Shown here piece by piece: positions 1 to 7,111 of a DNA stretch of 15,461 nucleotides. The stretch is from NCBI GenBank assembly GCA_023818865.1, contig JAMWDF010000040.1, forward strand, positions 1-15,461, in the 5' to 3' direction. The notes beneath the pieces are model-generated. The model saw only the letters and a list, made by a program, of their open reading frames with translations. It searched no databases and was not told where the DNA came from. Made by a program: the position numbers and the translations under genes. Source of the DNA: Candidatus Omnitrophota bacterium. GTDB taxonomy: Bacteria; Ratteibacteria; UBA8468; B48-G9; DSTR01. Each line of letters starts with the position of its first letter. The stretch's first letter is position 1.

Positions 1-1013
1 AGGAAGAAGCCGTAAGGCGTAGATTGATCCGTGCATCTGTCCAAATTTATAATGATTCTTTTGATAGCACAGAAGACATTGATATGCTTCTAGATAATGC
101 GGAAAGAATAGTCCTTGATATTAGAAAAGATAAAGCTACAAAAGGATTTATCCACGTTCGGAAAACCATAAAGCAAACCCTAGATGTCATACAAGAGCTT
201 TATAATAGAAAAGAACATGTCATTGGCACTCCCACAGGATTTACAGAATTTGATATGGCAACATCTGGATTTCAGCCATCAGATTTCATTGTCGTAGCAG
301 GCAGACCCGGTATGGGAAAAAGTATGTTTGTCCAAAATATCGCCCAACATGTGGCTGGCGAACATAAAATTCCTGTGGGCTTTTTTAGTCTGGAAATGTC
401 CTACCAACAAATTCTTCTCCGAATGCTGTCCGCTGAGGCAAATGTCGATTTCCAAAGATTAAGGACAGGGTTTCTATCCGATCCTGATTGGCCCAAACTA
501 ACGCTTGCTGCCGGAAAAATATACGAATATCCAATGCTTATTGATGATACTCCTGGGATCAGCGTTATGGAACTCAGAGCCAAAGCCCGTCGTATGAAAG
601 CAGAATATAACGTCGGTTTGATAATCATTGACTATTTGCAATTGATGCAAAGCAGAACCAGATCAGAAAATAGGCAACAAGAAATATCAGAAATATCAAG
701 GTCACTGAAAGGTTTAGCCAGAGAGCTAAGCATTCCGATAATCGCTTGTTCACAATTAAGTAGGGCGCCAGAGTCACGTCCAGACAAACGTCCCCAACTT
801 TCTGATCTCAGAGAATCAGGCGCAATTGAACAAGATTCAGACCTTGTTGTATTCCTTTATAGAGAAGAATACTACGAACGTGAACCATCAGATAAATCAG
901 GAGAAGCAGAAGTTATCATCGGAAAACAGAGAAACGGTCCTACTTGCACTATTAAATTGGCTTTTAGGGCTAATTGTATGAGATTTGATAACCTAGATAA
1001 GAAATTTAGATAG
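1..1013 (+). CDS. dnaB: Replicative DNA helicase DnaB, 5'-truncated
   Basis: Ring helicase that unwinds DNA at the replication fork. The reading frame is open to the left edge: the first full codon is at base 3 and reads EEAVRRRLIRAS before the TTG at 24, so the TTG is an internal Leu codon and not a start. About 336 residues are visible; family members are about 440-460, so roughly the first 110 (most of the N-terminal domain) lie outside. The end of the N-domain, the linker and the complete RecA-like domain are present: Walker A GRPGMGKS (bases 300-323), Walker B LIIIDYLQLM (about 618-647), the DnaB motif CSQLSRAPESRP then LSDLRESGAIEQDSD, and KQRNGP with the C-terminal arginine-finger region. 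No intein interrupts Walker A. The gene is clearly richer in A+T than the genes after 1.6 kb. Identification is secure. Confidence 0.96.
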   Translation, partial: EEAVRRRLIRASVQIYNDSFDSTEDIDMLLDNAERIVLDIRKDKATKGFIHVRKTIKQTLDVIQELYNRKEHVIGTPTGFTEFDMATSGFQPSDFIVVAGRPGMGKSMFVQNIAQHVAGEHKIPVGFFSLEMSYQQILLRMLSAEANVDFQRLRTGFLSDPDWPKLTLAAGKIYEYPMLIDDTPGISVMELRAKARRMKAEYNVGLIIIDYLQLMQSRTRSENRQQEISEISRSLKGLARELSIPIIACSQLSRAPESRPDKRPQLSDLRESGAIEQDSDLVVFLYREEYYEREPSDKSGEAEVIIGKQRNGPTCTIKLAFRANCMRFDNLDKKFR

Positions 1014-1015
1014 GG

Positions 1016-1085
1016 AATAGCTCTTATAGTGCTTGACGAATTAGTCTCTTATGTCATAAAAATTTCTTGACTAATAGCTTATAGT
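1016..1085. repeat. Paired short repeats in the dnaB-mlaE gap
   Basis: AATAGCTCTTATAGT (1016-1030) recurs as AATAGCTTATAGT (1073-1085), differing only by the loss of two bases. CTTGAC also occurs twice (1032-1037 and 1066-1071). In addition ATTAGTC (1040-1046) and GACTAAT (1069-1075) are perfect inverted repeats. The units overlap the possible mlaE promoter, so they may be a regulator site or a local duplication. Low-complexity A+T-rich sequence can produce such matches by chance. Confidence 0.35.
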
Positions 1086-1095
1086 TCCATATATC
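1067..1095 (+). promoter_or_regulatory. Candidate sigma70-type promoter for the mla operon
   Basis: TTGACT (1067-1072), a 17-base spacer, then TATATC (1090-1095). The -35 matches consensus at 5 of 6 positions and the -10 at 4 of 6, and it would give a leader of about 65 bases before mlaE. A weaker upstream pair is TTGACG (1033-1038) with CATAAA (1055-1060). This is seen by eye only, in a very A+T-rich gap where such matches come easily. Confidence 0.4.
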
Positions 1096-1168
1096 TTATT
1101 CTATCACTTTAAAAGATGCCTTCTTTCAATCTTCTCTCTACATAATCTACAAGATCAAAGGGCGTTTA

Positions 1169-1942
1169 ATGGGACTAACAAAAGGTTTTTTAGTAAGGCT
1201 TTCTGAAGGCATTGGCGGAGTTGGCAAAATGTCAATGCTTGTTTTTTCAACGTTCAGAGAGCTTTTTATGTTTCCACAGGAAACAGCAGAGATAGGGAAG
1301 CAATTATACGAAACAGGAGTTAGATCGCTGATCGTTGTGATGATCACGGGGACAATTTCAGGCTTCGTTGGCGCTGTTCAAGCGTTTTATCAACTGAAAG
1401 CTATATCTGCACAAGGAATGATGGGCGGTTTCGTTGCGGTTTTAGTGTTGAAAGAACTTGCACCGATGCTTACTGCATTTGTTATGGCTGCAAGGGTCGG
1501 AACAGGATTCGCCGCTGAATTGGGAACAATGAAAGTCACTGAACAGATTGACGCCCTCAAGGTACTGGCTGTAGACCCGATCCATTTTCTAGTGACTCCC
1601 CGGTTGATAGCTGGCCTGATTGCTTTACCGCTTCTTTTTCTGATTGTTTTCTTCTTGGCAATCGGTGGCGGATTTCTGGTAGGCGTCTATCTGGTGGGCA
1701 TCGGTCAGAGCATGTACTTTTCCCAGAGTTTCCGCTTTGTCACCTTCAAGGACCTGACCGTAGGGCTTTTGAAAATTATCACCTTTACCATTATTATCAT
1801 CCAGGTGGCTTGCCTGGAAGGCTTCAGAGCTACCGGTGGAGCAGAAGGAGTGGGCCGGGCTAGCACAGCCGCGGTCGTCTTTTCTTTCTTTCTGATTATC
1901 CTGGCTAATTTAGTGCTCACCGCTGTCTTTTACTTCATCTGA
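1169..1942 (+). CDS. mlaE: MlaE/YrbE-family ABC lipid-transport permease
   Basis: Inner-membrane permease of an MCE-type lipid transporter, which works with the ATPase and the substrate-binding MCE protein encoded just downstream to move phospholipids between inner and outer membranes. The 257-residue product has the usual family length and several hydrophobic segments. It carries the family's most conserved stretch, ELAPMLTAFVMAARVGTGFA followed by AELGTMKVTEQIDALKV and TPRLIAG (about residues 90-150). The ATG at 1169 has a purine-rich AAAGGG about 10 bases upstream. The stop lies 2 bases before mlaF, so the two are surely co-transcribed. Base composition changes within the gene: the first ~380 bases use A- and T-ending codons (GGA, ACA, GCA), as in dnaB, while the rest uses CTG, GGC and ACC like the downstream genes. 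No MlaA or MlaC gene is in the window. Confidence 0.93.
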   Translation: MGLTKGFLVRLSEGIGGVGKMSMLVFSTFRELFMFPQETAEIGKQLYETGVRSLIVVMITGTISGFVGAVQAFYQLKAISAQGMMGGFVAVLVLKELAPMLTAFVMAARVGTGFAAELGTMKVTEQIDALKVLAVDPIHFLVTPRLIAGLIALPLLFLIVFFLAIGGGFLVGVYLVGIGQSMYFSQSFRFVTFKDLTVGLLKIITFTIIIIQVACLEGFRATGGAEGVGRASTAAVVFSFFLIILANLVLTAVFYFI

Positions 1943-1944
1943 CT

Positions 1945-2736
1945 ATGATAGAAGTGAAAAACCTTTCAGTACTTCTGCAAGGGAAAACCATCCTGAAAGA
2001 CATTTCGTTTGAGGTAAGAGCGGGAGAGTCTCTGGTGATTGCCGGCCCCAGTGGTTGCGGTAAGAGTGTGTTACTGAAAACCATCCTCGGCCTGATTGAG
2101 CCAGCCAGGGGCGAAATTTTTTTTGAAAACAAGAATGTCCAAGAAATGAGCCCTGAGGAAAGGCAGGAGTTTCACCGAAAGATAGAGATGGTTTTTCAAA
2201 ACAGCGCTCTGTTTGATTCTATGCCTGTTTGGGAAAATGTGGGTTTTTCTCTTCTTTACCACACCAGCCTACCAGAAGAGGAAATCCGGACAAAGGTCCA
2301 GGAGGCATTAGCCGCGGTGGGACTGGAAGGGATAGAAGAAAAGATGCCAGAACAGTTAAGCGGGGGTATGCGCAAAAGAGTAGCCATTGCTCGGGCGCTC
2401 ATTAGCCAACCCCAGGTTCTTTTCTATGATGAGCCAACCACCGGGCTGGACCCAGTCACCAGTGAACAGATTACCCGGCTGATGATGAAGATTCACTCTG
2501 AGTATGGCACTACTGATGTAACCGTCACCCACGATGTCAAACTGGCGGCTAGGATCGCTCAACGGATTGTTCTTTTAGGCAATGGCGTGATAGAAGAGAT
2601 GGGAACATTTTCGGAGTTAAAAGTCCACAGTCAACACCCTTTAATTCGCAGTTATCTGGAAGCTTTTGAAGACAATCCCCAGTTACCACCAATCGATCCA
2701 CCGGAGGTGAAAAGTGACCCAAAAAACAACCATTGA
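1945..2736 (+). CDS. mlaF: MlaF-type ABC transporter ATP-binding protein
   Basis: Cytoplasmic ATPase that powers the MlaE permease in MCE-dependent lipid transport. All ABC motifs are intact in the 263-residue product: Walker A GPSGCGKS (34-41), Q-loop VFQNSALF with Gln85, signature LSGGMRKR (138-145), Walker B VLFYDEPTTGLDP (about 158-170) and the H-loop VTHD with His196. The LSGGM signature and the sequence around it are typical of the MlaF/Ttg2A branch rather than of import ATPases. The gene begins 2 bases after mlaE and its last 23 bases overlap mlaD, which indicates translational coupling. The C-terminal tail past residue 245 is proline-rich and acidic, with no recognised motif. Confidence 0.95.
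   Translation: MIEVKNLSVLLQGKTILKDISFEVRAGESLVIAGPSGCGKSVLLKTILGLIEPARGEIFFENKNVQEMSPEERQEFHRKIEMVFQNSALFDSMPVWENVGFSLLYHTSLPEEEIRTKVQEALAAVGLEGIEEKMPEQLSGGMRKRVAIARALISQPQVLFYDEPTTGLDPVTSEQITRLMMKIHSEYGTTDVTVTHDVKLAARIAQRIVLLGNGVIEEMGTFSELKVHSQHPLIRSYLEAFEDNPQLPPIDPPEVKSDPKNNH
2703..2709 (+). promoter_or_regulatory. Ribosome binding site for mlaD inside mlaF
   Basis: GGAGGTG lies within the last codons of mlaF and 4 bases before the GTG at 2714. It supports that GTG as the mlaD start although it overlaps mlaF by 23 bases. Confidence 0.6.
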
Positions 2737-3937
2737 ATTCAAGGTGGGGGTGTTTGTCCTTGCCGGTTTGGCAGCTTTTATCTTATTTATCATCTTCACC
2801 GGAAGAGCTAGTATGAGGGGCCGAGGTTACGAACTTAAGGTAGCCTTCAGTTACGTTGGTGGGCTGGAAGAAGGAGCCCCAGTAAGAGTAAGTGGGGTGC
2901 GGGTGGGGGAAGTAAAGCGGATTGAAATGAATTACGATGGTGCTCCGATGATTATCCTGGTTATGAAAATGAGGCCGGATGTCCGAGTTGGTCGGCATAG
3001 TGTAATTACTATTCGAACCCTGGGAATCATTGGAGAAAAGTATGTGGAAATTTCCCCTTGCCAGGAAAAAGAGTTTGCGGCCCCTGGAGAAACATTGAGA
3101 GGAATTGACCCGGTTGATCTGGACCGGCTTGTAAATATGGGAGAAGACCTGGTCAGGAATCTTAACCAAGTCGTGGTCGGCATGAGCCGGATAGTCCAAG
3201 ATAAAGATGTTCAAAAAACAGTGAAAAATATCCTGCAAAATACAGATGAGTTCATGGCAGGATTGCGCCAGGTTACTAGTGATAAAGAGATGTTCACCCA
3301 ATTTAAGCGCATCTTAACCAGCGCGGAAAGTACCGTTTCCCAAGCCAACACTTTCCTCCAGCAGGCCGGTAATCTGAGCGCTTCTCTAGAAACTACCAGT
3401 CAGCAGATAGGGAAGTTTCTCAATCAGACCCAACCCCACGTGGAAGGAGTGCTTACCCGGATAGAAGAACTCACTTCTACCAGTAACACCGCGGTTAAAA
3501 ACCTCTCAGATAAACTCGCCAGCACCGCCAATTCTTTCCAGCAAACCGCTGAGCAAACCAGGCAGCTATTGAATGACCTATCTTCCCGGGGCCTGCTGGC
3601 CAGACTTATGAAGGAAGAAACTTTGGTGGACGAGATTAAGACAGAGGTGGAACTGCTTCAGGAGACTACCGCAGAAATTAAGAAAGGAGCAGAACACTTC
3701 AATGAAATTTCCTTTGAACTGAAGAGAACCGCTGAAGCCATCACCGAAACCTCAAAACAAGCCAGCCAGTTACTCTCTGAAATCAGAAGCGGTTCAGGGA
3801 TTCTCCCCAGATTGTTGTCTGACAAAGACACCTCTGAGACGATGTTGACCATCCTGAACAATATGGAAAAAATCTCTCGGGGTCTCAGGGAATATGGTCT
3901 CTGGTGGCGAGGTACCAGAACCGAGAAATCCCGATGA
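2714..3937 (+). CDS. mlaD: MlaD-type MCE-domain lipid-binding protein, long coiled-coil form
   Basis: Membrane-anchored MCE protein that binds lipid on the periplasmic side and docks on MlaE. The 407-residue product has one N-terminal membrane segment (about residues 12-30, VFVLAGLAAFILFIIFTG) and an MCE domain (about 38-115) with the typical GLEEGAPVRVSGVRVGEV and a later GIIGEKYVEI. A long, Gln/Ser/Thr-rich helical region (about 125-390) follows, likely a coiled coil that extends into the periplasm. Short MlaD proteins such as that of E. coli (about 180 residues) lack this tail; longer homologues in other diderms have it and may form a needle or tunnel. The GTG start is backed by GGAGGTG. 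The stop TGA overlaps the radA ATG (ATGA). Confidence 0.9.
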   Translation: MTQKTTIEFKVGVFVLAGLAAFILFIIFTGRASMRGRGYELKVAFSYVGGLEEGAPVRVSGVRVGEVKRIEMNYDGAPMIILVMKMRPDVRVGRHSVITIRTLGIIGEKYVEISPCQEKEFAAPGETLRGIDPVDLDRLVNMGEDLVRNLNQVVVGMSRIVQDKDVQKTVKNILQNTDEFMAGLRQVTSDKEMFTQFKRILTSAESTVSQANTFLQQAGNLSASLETTSQQIGKFLNQTQPHVEGVLTRIEELTSTSNTAVKNLSDKLASTANSFQQTAEQTRQLLNDLSSRGLLARLMKEETLVDEIKTEVELLQETTAEIKKGAEHFNEISFELKRTAEAITETSKQASQLLSEIRSGSGILPRLLSDKDTSETMLTILNNMEKISRGLREYGLWWRGTRTEKSR

Positions 3938-5292
3938 AGGGAAAAGAAAAAATTTTTTACTCCTGTACCGAATGCGGTTACCAATCGGTCCGCTGGCTGG
4001 GTAAGTGTCCCAACTGCGGCTCCTGGAATACCTTAACTGAAGAGGTGAAGAGACCCCAGAGTAGTCAGCGGGTACCGGAAGTTCATCCTTGTTCTCTGGA
4101 CGAAGTCACCCTGGAGGAACACGACCGGGTAAGTACCGTGGTAGCAGAATGTGACCGAGTGTTAGGTGGGGGACTGGTCGCGGGCAGCCTTGTCCTTCTA
4201 GCCGGAGAACCGGGAATTGGTAAATCCACTCTTTTACTTTCTATCGTTGGTCATCTGGCTGGGGAGAAGAGGAAGGTGCTTTATGTCAGCGCTGAAGAAT
4301 CCTTAACTCAGGTAAAAATTCGCGCCAAAAGAATGGGCATTTTTTCTCCTCATCTTTATCTTCTGACTAGCAGTGAGTTACCGGTGGTAAAAGATGCCTT
4401 TACCCGGTTGAACCCAGCAGTAATGGTCATTGACTCCATTCAGACCATCTATGACCCGGAGATTCCTACTACCCCTGGTTCAGTCACCCAGGTCCGGGAA
4501 AACACTGGTTATTTTATGGCCTTGGCCAAACAAACCGGTGTGTCTATCTTCTTGGTAGGCCATATCACCAAGGAAGGAGCCATCGCTGGACCGAAACTTC
4601 TGGAGCACATGGTGGATGTAGTCCTTTCCTTTGAGGGAGAGAACCGTTCTCAGCTCCGAATTCTCCGTTCGTTAAAAAACCGTTTTGGGGCCACTTCGGA
4701 AATAGGCGTTTTTTCTATGGAAGAAAACGGCCTTCGGGAAATTCCGGAAGCCAGCGGCATTTTTCTCCCTGACTTTCAGGAAATGCTGCCTGGAGCCATC
4801 ATCTTTCCAGCTCAGGAAGGTAGCCGCACCCTCCTGGTGGAAATTCAGTCTCTAACCACACCCACCTATTACGGTGTTCCTAAACGCTCGGTCACCGGAC
4901 TGGATTACAACCGGGTAGCCATGATCCTGGCTGTTTTGGACAAAAAACTGCATTACAATCTGGGAACCTATGATGTCTATGTCAATGTTGGCGGTGGTTT
5001 AAGGGTAGAAGAAACTGGCTATGACCTAGCTTTGGCCCTGGCGTGTATTTCCTCCTTGAAAGAGCAGCCTCTCCCTAAAAGGTGTGTGGCAATGGGTGAA
5101 ATTGCTTTGACCGGAGAGGTTAGAGCGATCAGTCAGATTTCCCCGAGGTTGAAAGAAGCTACCAGATTCGGTTTCCAAAACGCGATCATCCCCTATGGGA
5201 ACCGCCGGGATATCCCTTCCCTCCCTGACCTTAAGGTCTTTCCGGTTCGGTGGTTGAAAGAAGCCATTGAACTATCCCTCCAGACAACTTGA
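3934..5292 (+). CDS. radA: DNA repair/recombination ATPase RadA (Sms)
   Basis: RadA drives branch migration during homologous recombination. The 452-residue product has the usual length and domain order. It has an N-terminal C4 zinc finger (Cys11, 14, 25, 28; CTECG then GKCPNCG), then a RecA-like ATPase with Walker A GEPGIGKS (91-98) and Walker B VMVIDS (163-168). The RadA hallmark KNRFG (248-252) follows, and then a C-terminal Lon-protease-like domain (about 285-450; LVEIQSL, KRSVTGLDYNR, VYVNVGGGLR). I chose the ATG at 3934 over an in-frame GTG at 3904 because the protein then begins just before the zinc finger, as in homologues, and the ATG overlaps the mlaD stop. No strong ribosome site is visible, which fits coupled translation. 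Confidence 0.95.
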   Translation: MKGKEKIFYSCTECGYQSVRWLGKCPNCGSWNTLTEEVKRPQSSQRVPEVHPCSLDEVTLEEHDRVSTVVAECDRVLGGGLVAGSLVLLAGEPGIGKSTLLLSIVGHLAGEKRKVLYVSAEESLTQVKIRAKRMGIFSPHLYLLTSSELPVVKDAFTRLNPAVMVIDSIQTIYDPEIPTTPGSVTQVRENTGYFMALAKQTGVSIFLVGHITKEGAIAGPKLLEHMVDVVLSFEGENRSQLRILRSLKNRFGATSEIGVFSMEENGLREIPEASGIFLPDFQEMLPGAIIFPAQEGSRTLLVEIQSLTTPTYYGVPKRSVTGLDYNRVAMILAVLDKKLHYNLGTYDVYVNVGGGLRVEETGYDLALALACISSLKEQPLPKRCVAMGEIALTGEVRAISQISPRLKEATRFGFQNAIIPYGNRRDIPSLPDLKVFPVRWLKEAIELSLQTT

Positions 5293-5317
5293 AATTTTGC
5301 CGAATTGGGGTTATACT
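5289..5317 (+). promoter_or_regulatory. Sigma70-type promoter for the PIN-TRAM/ispD/argJ unit
   Basis: TTGAAA (5289-5294), a 17-base spacer, then TATACT (5312-5317). This is the best promoter match I see in the window. It starts in the last codons of radA and would begin transcription about 50 bases before the PIN-TRAM gene, whose ribosome site AAAGGAGG is at 5365-5372. Confidence 0.55.
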
Positions 5318-5376
5318 TCTAATAGAGTAGATGGAGAAGGTTCTTGTTAGGCTGAGAGCCGGGGAAAGGAGGAACA

Positions 5377-6360
5377 ATGGCTGTTCATATAATCCGGGGA
5401 TTTTTTATTCTGCTGAGTACTCTAACCGGTTACTATCTTTCGCCAGAGGTTAGGCTGCTTGGTGTCCTGATCGGACTGTTTGGCTCCTTAGTAATCATTG
5501 GTCTGGAAATTCTGATGGTCCGGGTTCCGGTTAAGAAAATGGTCCTGGCCATCGGTGGACTGATTATCGGATTAGTCACAGCTATTCTTCTGGCCAATTT
5601 CCTTCTTTTAGTTCCGATGGAAGACCCGATGCAGGGCAATATCCTTCGTTTTGCCCTGTACTTTGCTTTTTCCTATCTCGGCATCATGTATGCCATCAAG
5701 GGGGTGGAAGAACTTGGTTTTGTTCTTCCCTTTCTCCATGGAAGCAAGGGACCAGAACAAAAACTTTTGATTGTGGATACCAGTGTGTTGATTGATGGCC
5801 GGGTGTACGAACTAGCTCTAAGCGGTTTTCTGGACTATACGATTGTCATACCCCGGTTTATCATCCGGGAACTTCATGGTCTTTCAGACTGTTCCAGTGA
5901 GCTGAAAAGACAGCGGGGCCGACGAGGGTTGGATGTCTTGAATCGATTACGCAAAGATGACCGGCTGGATGTAAAAATCTACGACATGGAGTTTCCAGAC
6001 ATAGAAGCGGTGGACTCTAAACTAGTGAAGATGGCCTCCCAGCTAAAAGCAGCAATTCTAACCAACGATTTCAATTTGATGAAAGTGGCTGAGGTTCAAA
6101 ACATCCGGGTGTTGAACTTAAATAGTCTGGCTACCTTGATGAGACCAAGACTGATGAGCGGGGAAGAAATCAGTCTGAAAATTGTGAAAGAGGGAAAAGA
6201 ATCAGGCCAGGGCGTCGGTTATCTGGAAGACGGCACCATGGTGGTGGTAGAAAACGGAGCTCTTCATATCGGCAAGATTATTGATATTGTCATTGATAGC
6301 GCTATTCAGACGACCACCGGCCGGATCATCTTTGCTAAACTAAAAACGGAAACCAGGTGA
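5377..6360 (+). CDS. yacL: Membrane-anchored PIN-TRAM domain protein (YacL family)
   Basis: Predicted membrane-bound nuclease of the PIN fold with an RNA-binding TRAM tail; the physiological substrate is not settled for the family. The 327-residue product has about four membrane segments (roughly 6-24, 27-47, 54-79 and 90-108). A PIN domain (about 129-255) follows with the acidic metal-binding residues in place: Asp134 in VDTSVLIDGR, Glu165, Asp213 in VDSKLV and Asp231 in TNDFNL. Residues ~270-325 are a TRAM domain (GQGVGYLEDGTMVVVENG). AAAGGAGG sits 5 bases before the ATG. The next gene is ispD, the same yacL-ispD neighbourhood seen in many Gram-positive and candidate-phylum genomes, although the carD often found before yacL is replaced here by radA. 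Confidence 0.92.
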   Translation: MAVHIIRGFFILLSTLTGYYLSPEVRLLGVLIGLFGSLVIIGLEILMVRVPVKKMVLAIGGLIIGLVTAILLANFLLLVPMEDPMQGNILRFALYFAFSYLGIMYAIKGVEELGFVLPFLHGSKGPEQKLLIVDTSVLIDGRVYELALSGFLDYTIVIPRFIIRELHGLSDCSSELKRQRGRRGLDVLNRLRKDDRLDVKIYDMEFPDIEAVDSKLVKMASQLKAAILTNDFNLMKVAEVQNIRVLNLNSLATLMRPRLMSGEEISLKIVKEGKESGQGVGYLEDGTMVVVENGALHIGKIIDIVIDSAIQTTTGRIIFAKLKTETR

Positions 6361-6421
6361 AAATACCGCCTGGGAATGTTCTTCAGTCTCTAAAATCGGA
6401 TTATCCAGCTAGCTAAAGAAA

Positions 6422-7111
6422 ATGGTCGGGGTAGTCCTGGTCGGAGGAGGGAAGGGAAGAAGACTCGGGCAAAATATTCCCAAAGCCATTGTTTCTGTTA
6501 ATGGCCAGAGACTTTTTCTTTTCTCCTTGAGAAGTTTTAGCCAAATACCAGCTGTCCGGGAGATAGTCCTGGTGTTGCCCCGGCGCTGGGTGAAAGCAGG
6601 GAGAAAATGGACTACCTCTTGGAAACGAGTAAAGAAAGTTGTGGCTGGGGGAAAGGAGAGACACCAGTCTGTCTGGAAAGGTATTCAGCAACTTTCTTCT
6701 GAGTGCGAGATTGTTCTAATTCATGATGTTGCCAGGCCACTAGTGAGTAAAGAGTTGATCCATCGGGTTATTAAGGGGACAAGAAAATACGGAGCTTGCA
6801 TCCCGGCCTTGCCGATTACAGACACAGTCAAACAGGTTGAAGGCTCCAGGGTAAAGATGACTCTTGACCGGGAAAAACTGGTGGCAGTCCAAACCCCGCA
6901 GGGATTTATTCGCCAAATTTTGGAAAAGGCATATCGTCTGGCCTTCCAGAGAAACTGGTTTGGCCAGGATGACGCTTTTCTCGTGGAACAACTTTCTGTT
7001 CCAGTGAGTATCATCCCGGGAGAAGAAAAAAACATTAAGGTCACCCATCCCCAAGACCTCGCTCTTATCAAACTGCTGTTACCCGGCAAGAAGGCAAAAC
7101 CATGCAAGTAG
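6422..7111 (+). CDS. ispD: 2-C-methyl-D-erythritol 4-phosphate cytidylyltransferase
   Basis: Third step of the MEP isoprenoid pathway: it joins MEP and CTP to form CDP-methylerythritol. The 229-residue product has the family length and key elements. These are the nucleotide loop VGGGKGRRLG with PK (residues 7-21), GGKERHQSVWKGI (76-88), HDVARP (101-106), TDT (133-135), Arg150 with VAVQTPQGF, DDAFLVE (183-189) and NIKVTHPQDL (204-213). One oddity is that the common PKQ is PKA here (Ala22). The ATG at 6422 has only a weak purine stretch upstream. The last 10 bases overlap argJ. The ispF gene that usually follows or is fused is absent from the window. Confidence 0.94.
   Translation: MVGVVLVGGGKGRRLGQNIPKAIVSVNGQRLFLFSLRSFSQIPAVREIVLVLPRRWVKAGRKWTTSWKRVKKVVAGGKERHQSVWKGIQQLSSECEIVLIHDVARPLVSKELIHRVIKGTRKYGACIPALPITDTVKQVEGSRVKMTLDREKLVAVQTPQGFIRQILEKAYRLAFQRNWFGQDDAFLVEQLSVPVSIIPGEEKNIKVTHPQDLALIKLLLPGKKAKPCK

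Noticed and set aside
24..26. TTG as the start of dnaB
   Set aside because: The frame stays open to the left edge and the upstream residues EEAVRRR fit the family, so this is an internal Leu codon of a truncated gene.
2783..3301. 172-codon open frame on the minus strand within mlaD
   Set aside because: It is antisense to a well-supported gene, has no recognisable domain and has no gene-like context.
3904..3933. Upstream in-frame GTG start for RadA adding ten residues
   Set aside because: The extra residues lie inside mlaD, have no well-spaced ribosome site, and homologues begin shortly before the zinc finger, as the ATG at 3934 gives.
5349..5361. CTGAGAG sequence reminiscent of a TPP riboswitch
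   Set aside because: The leader is under 90 bases and lacks the other conserved riboswitch segments; GGCT-GAG-AGCC is only a 4-bp stem.
6353..6373. CCAGG/CCTGG inverted repeat at the end of the PIN-TRAM gene as a terminator
   Set aside because: Only 5 bp with an 11-base loop and no T-run after it.
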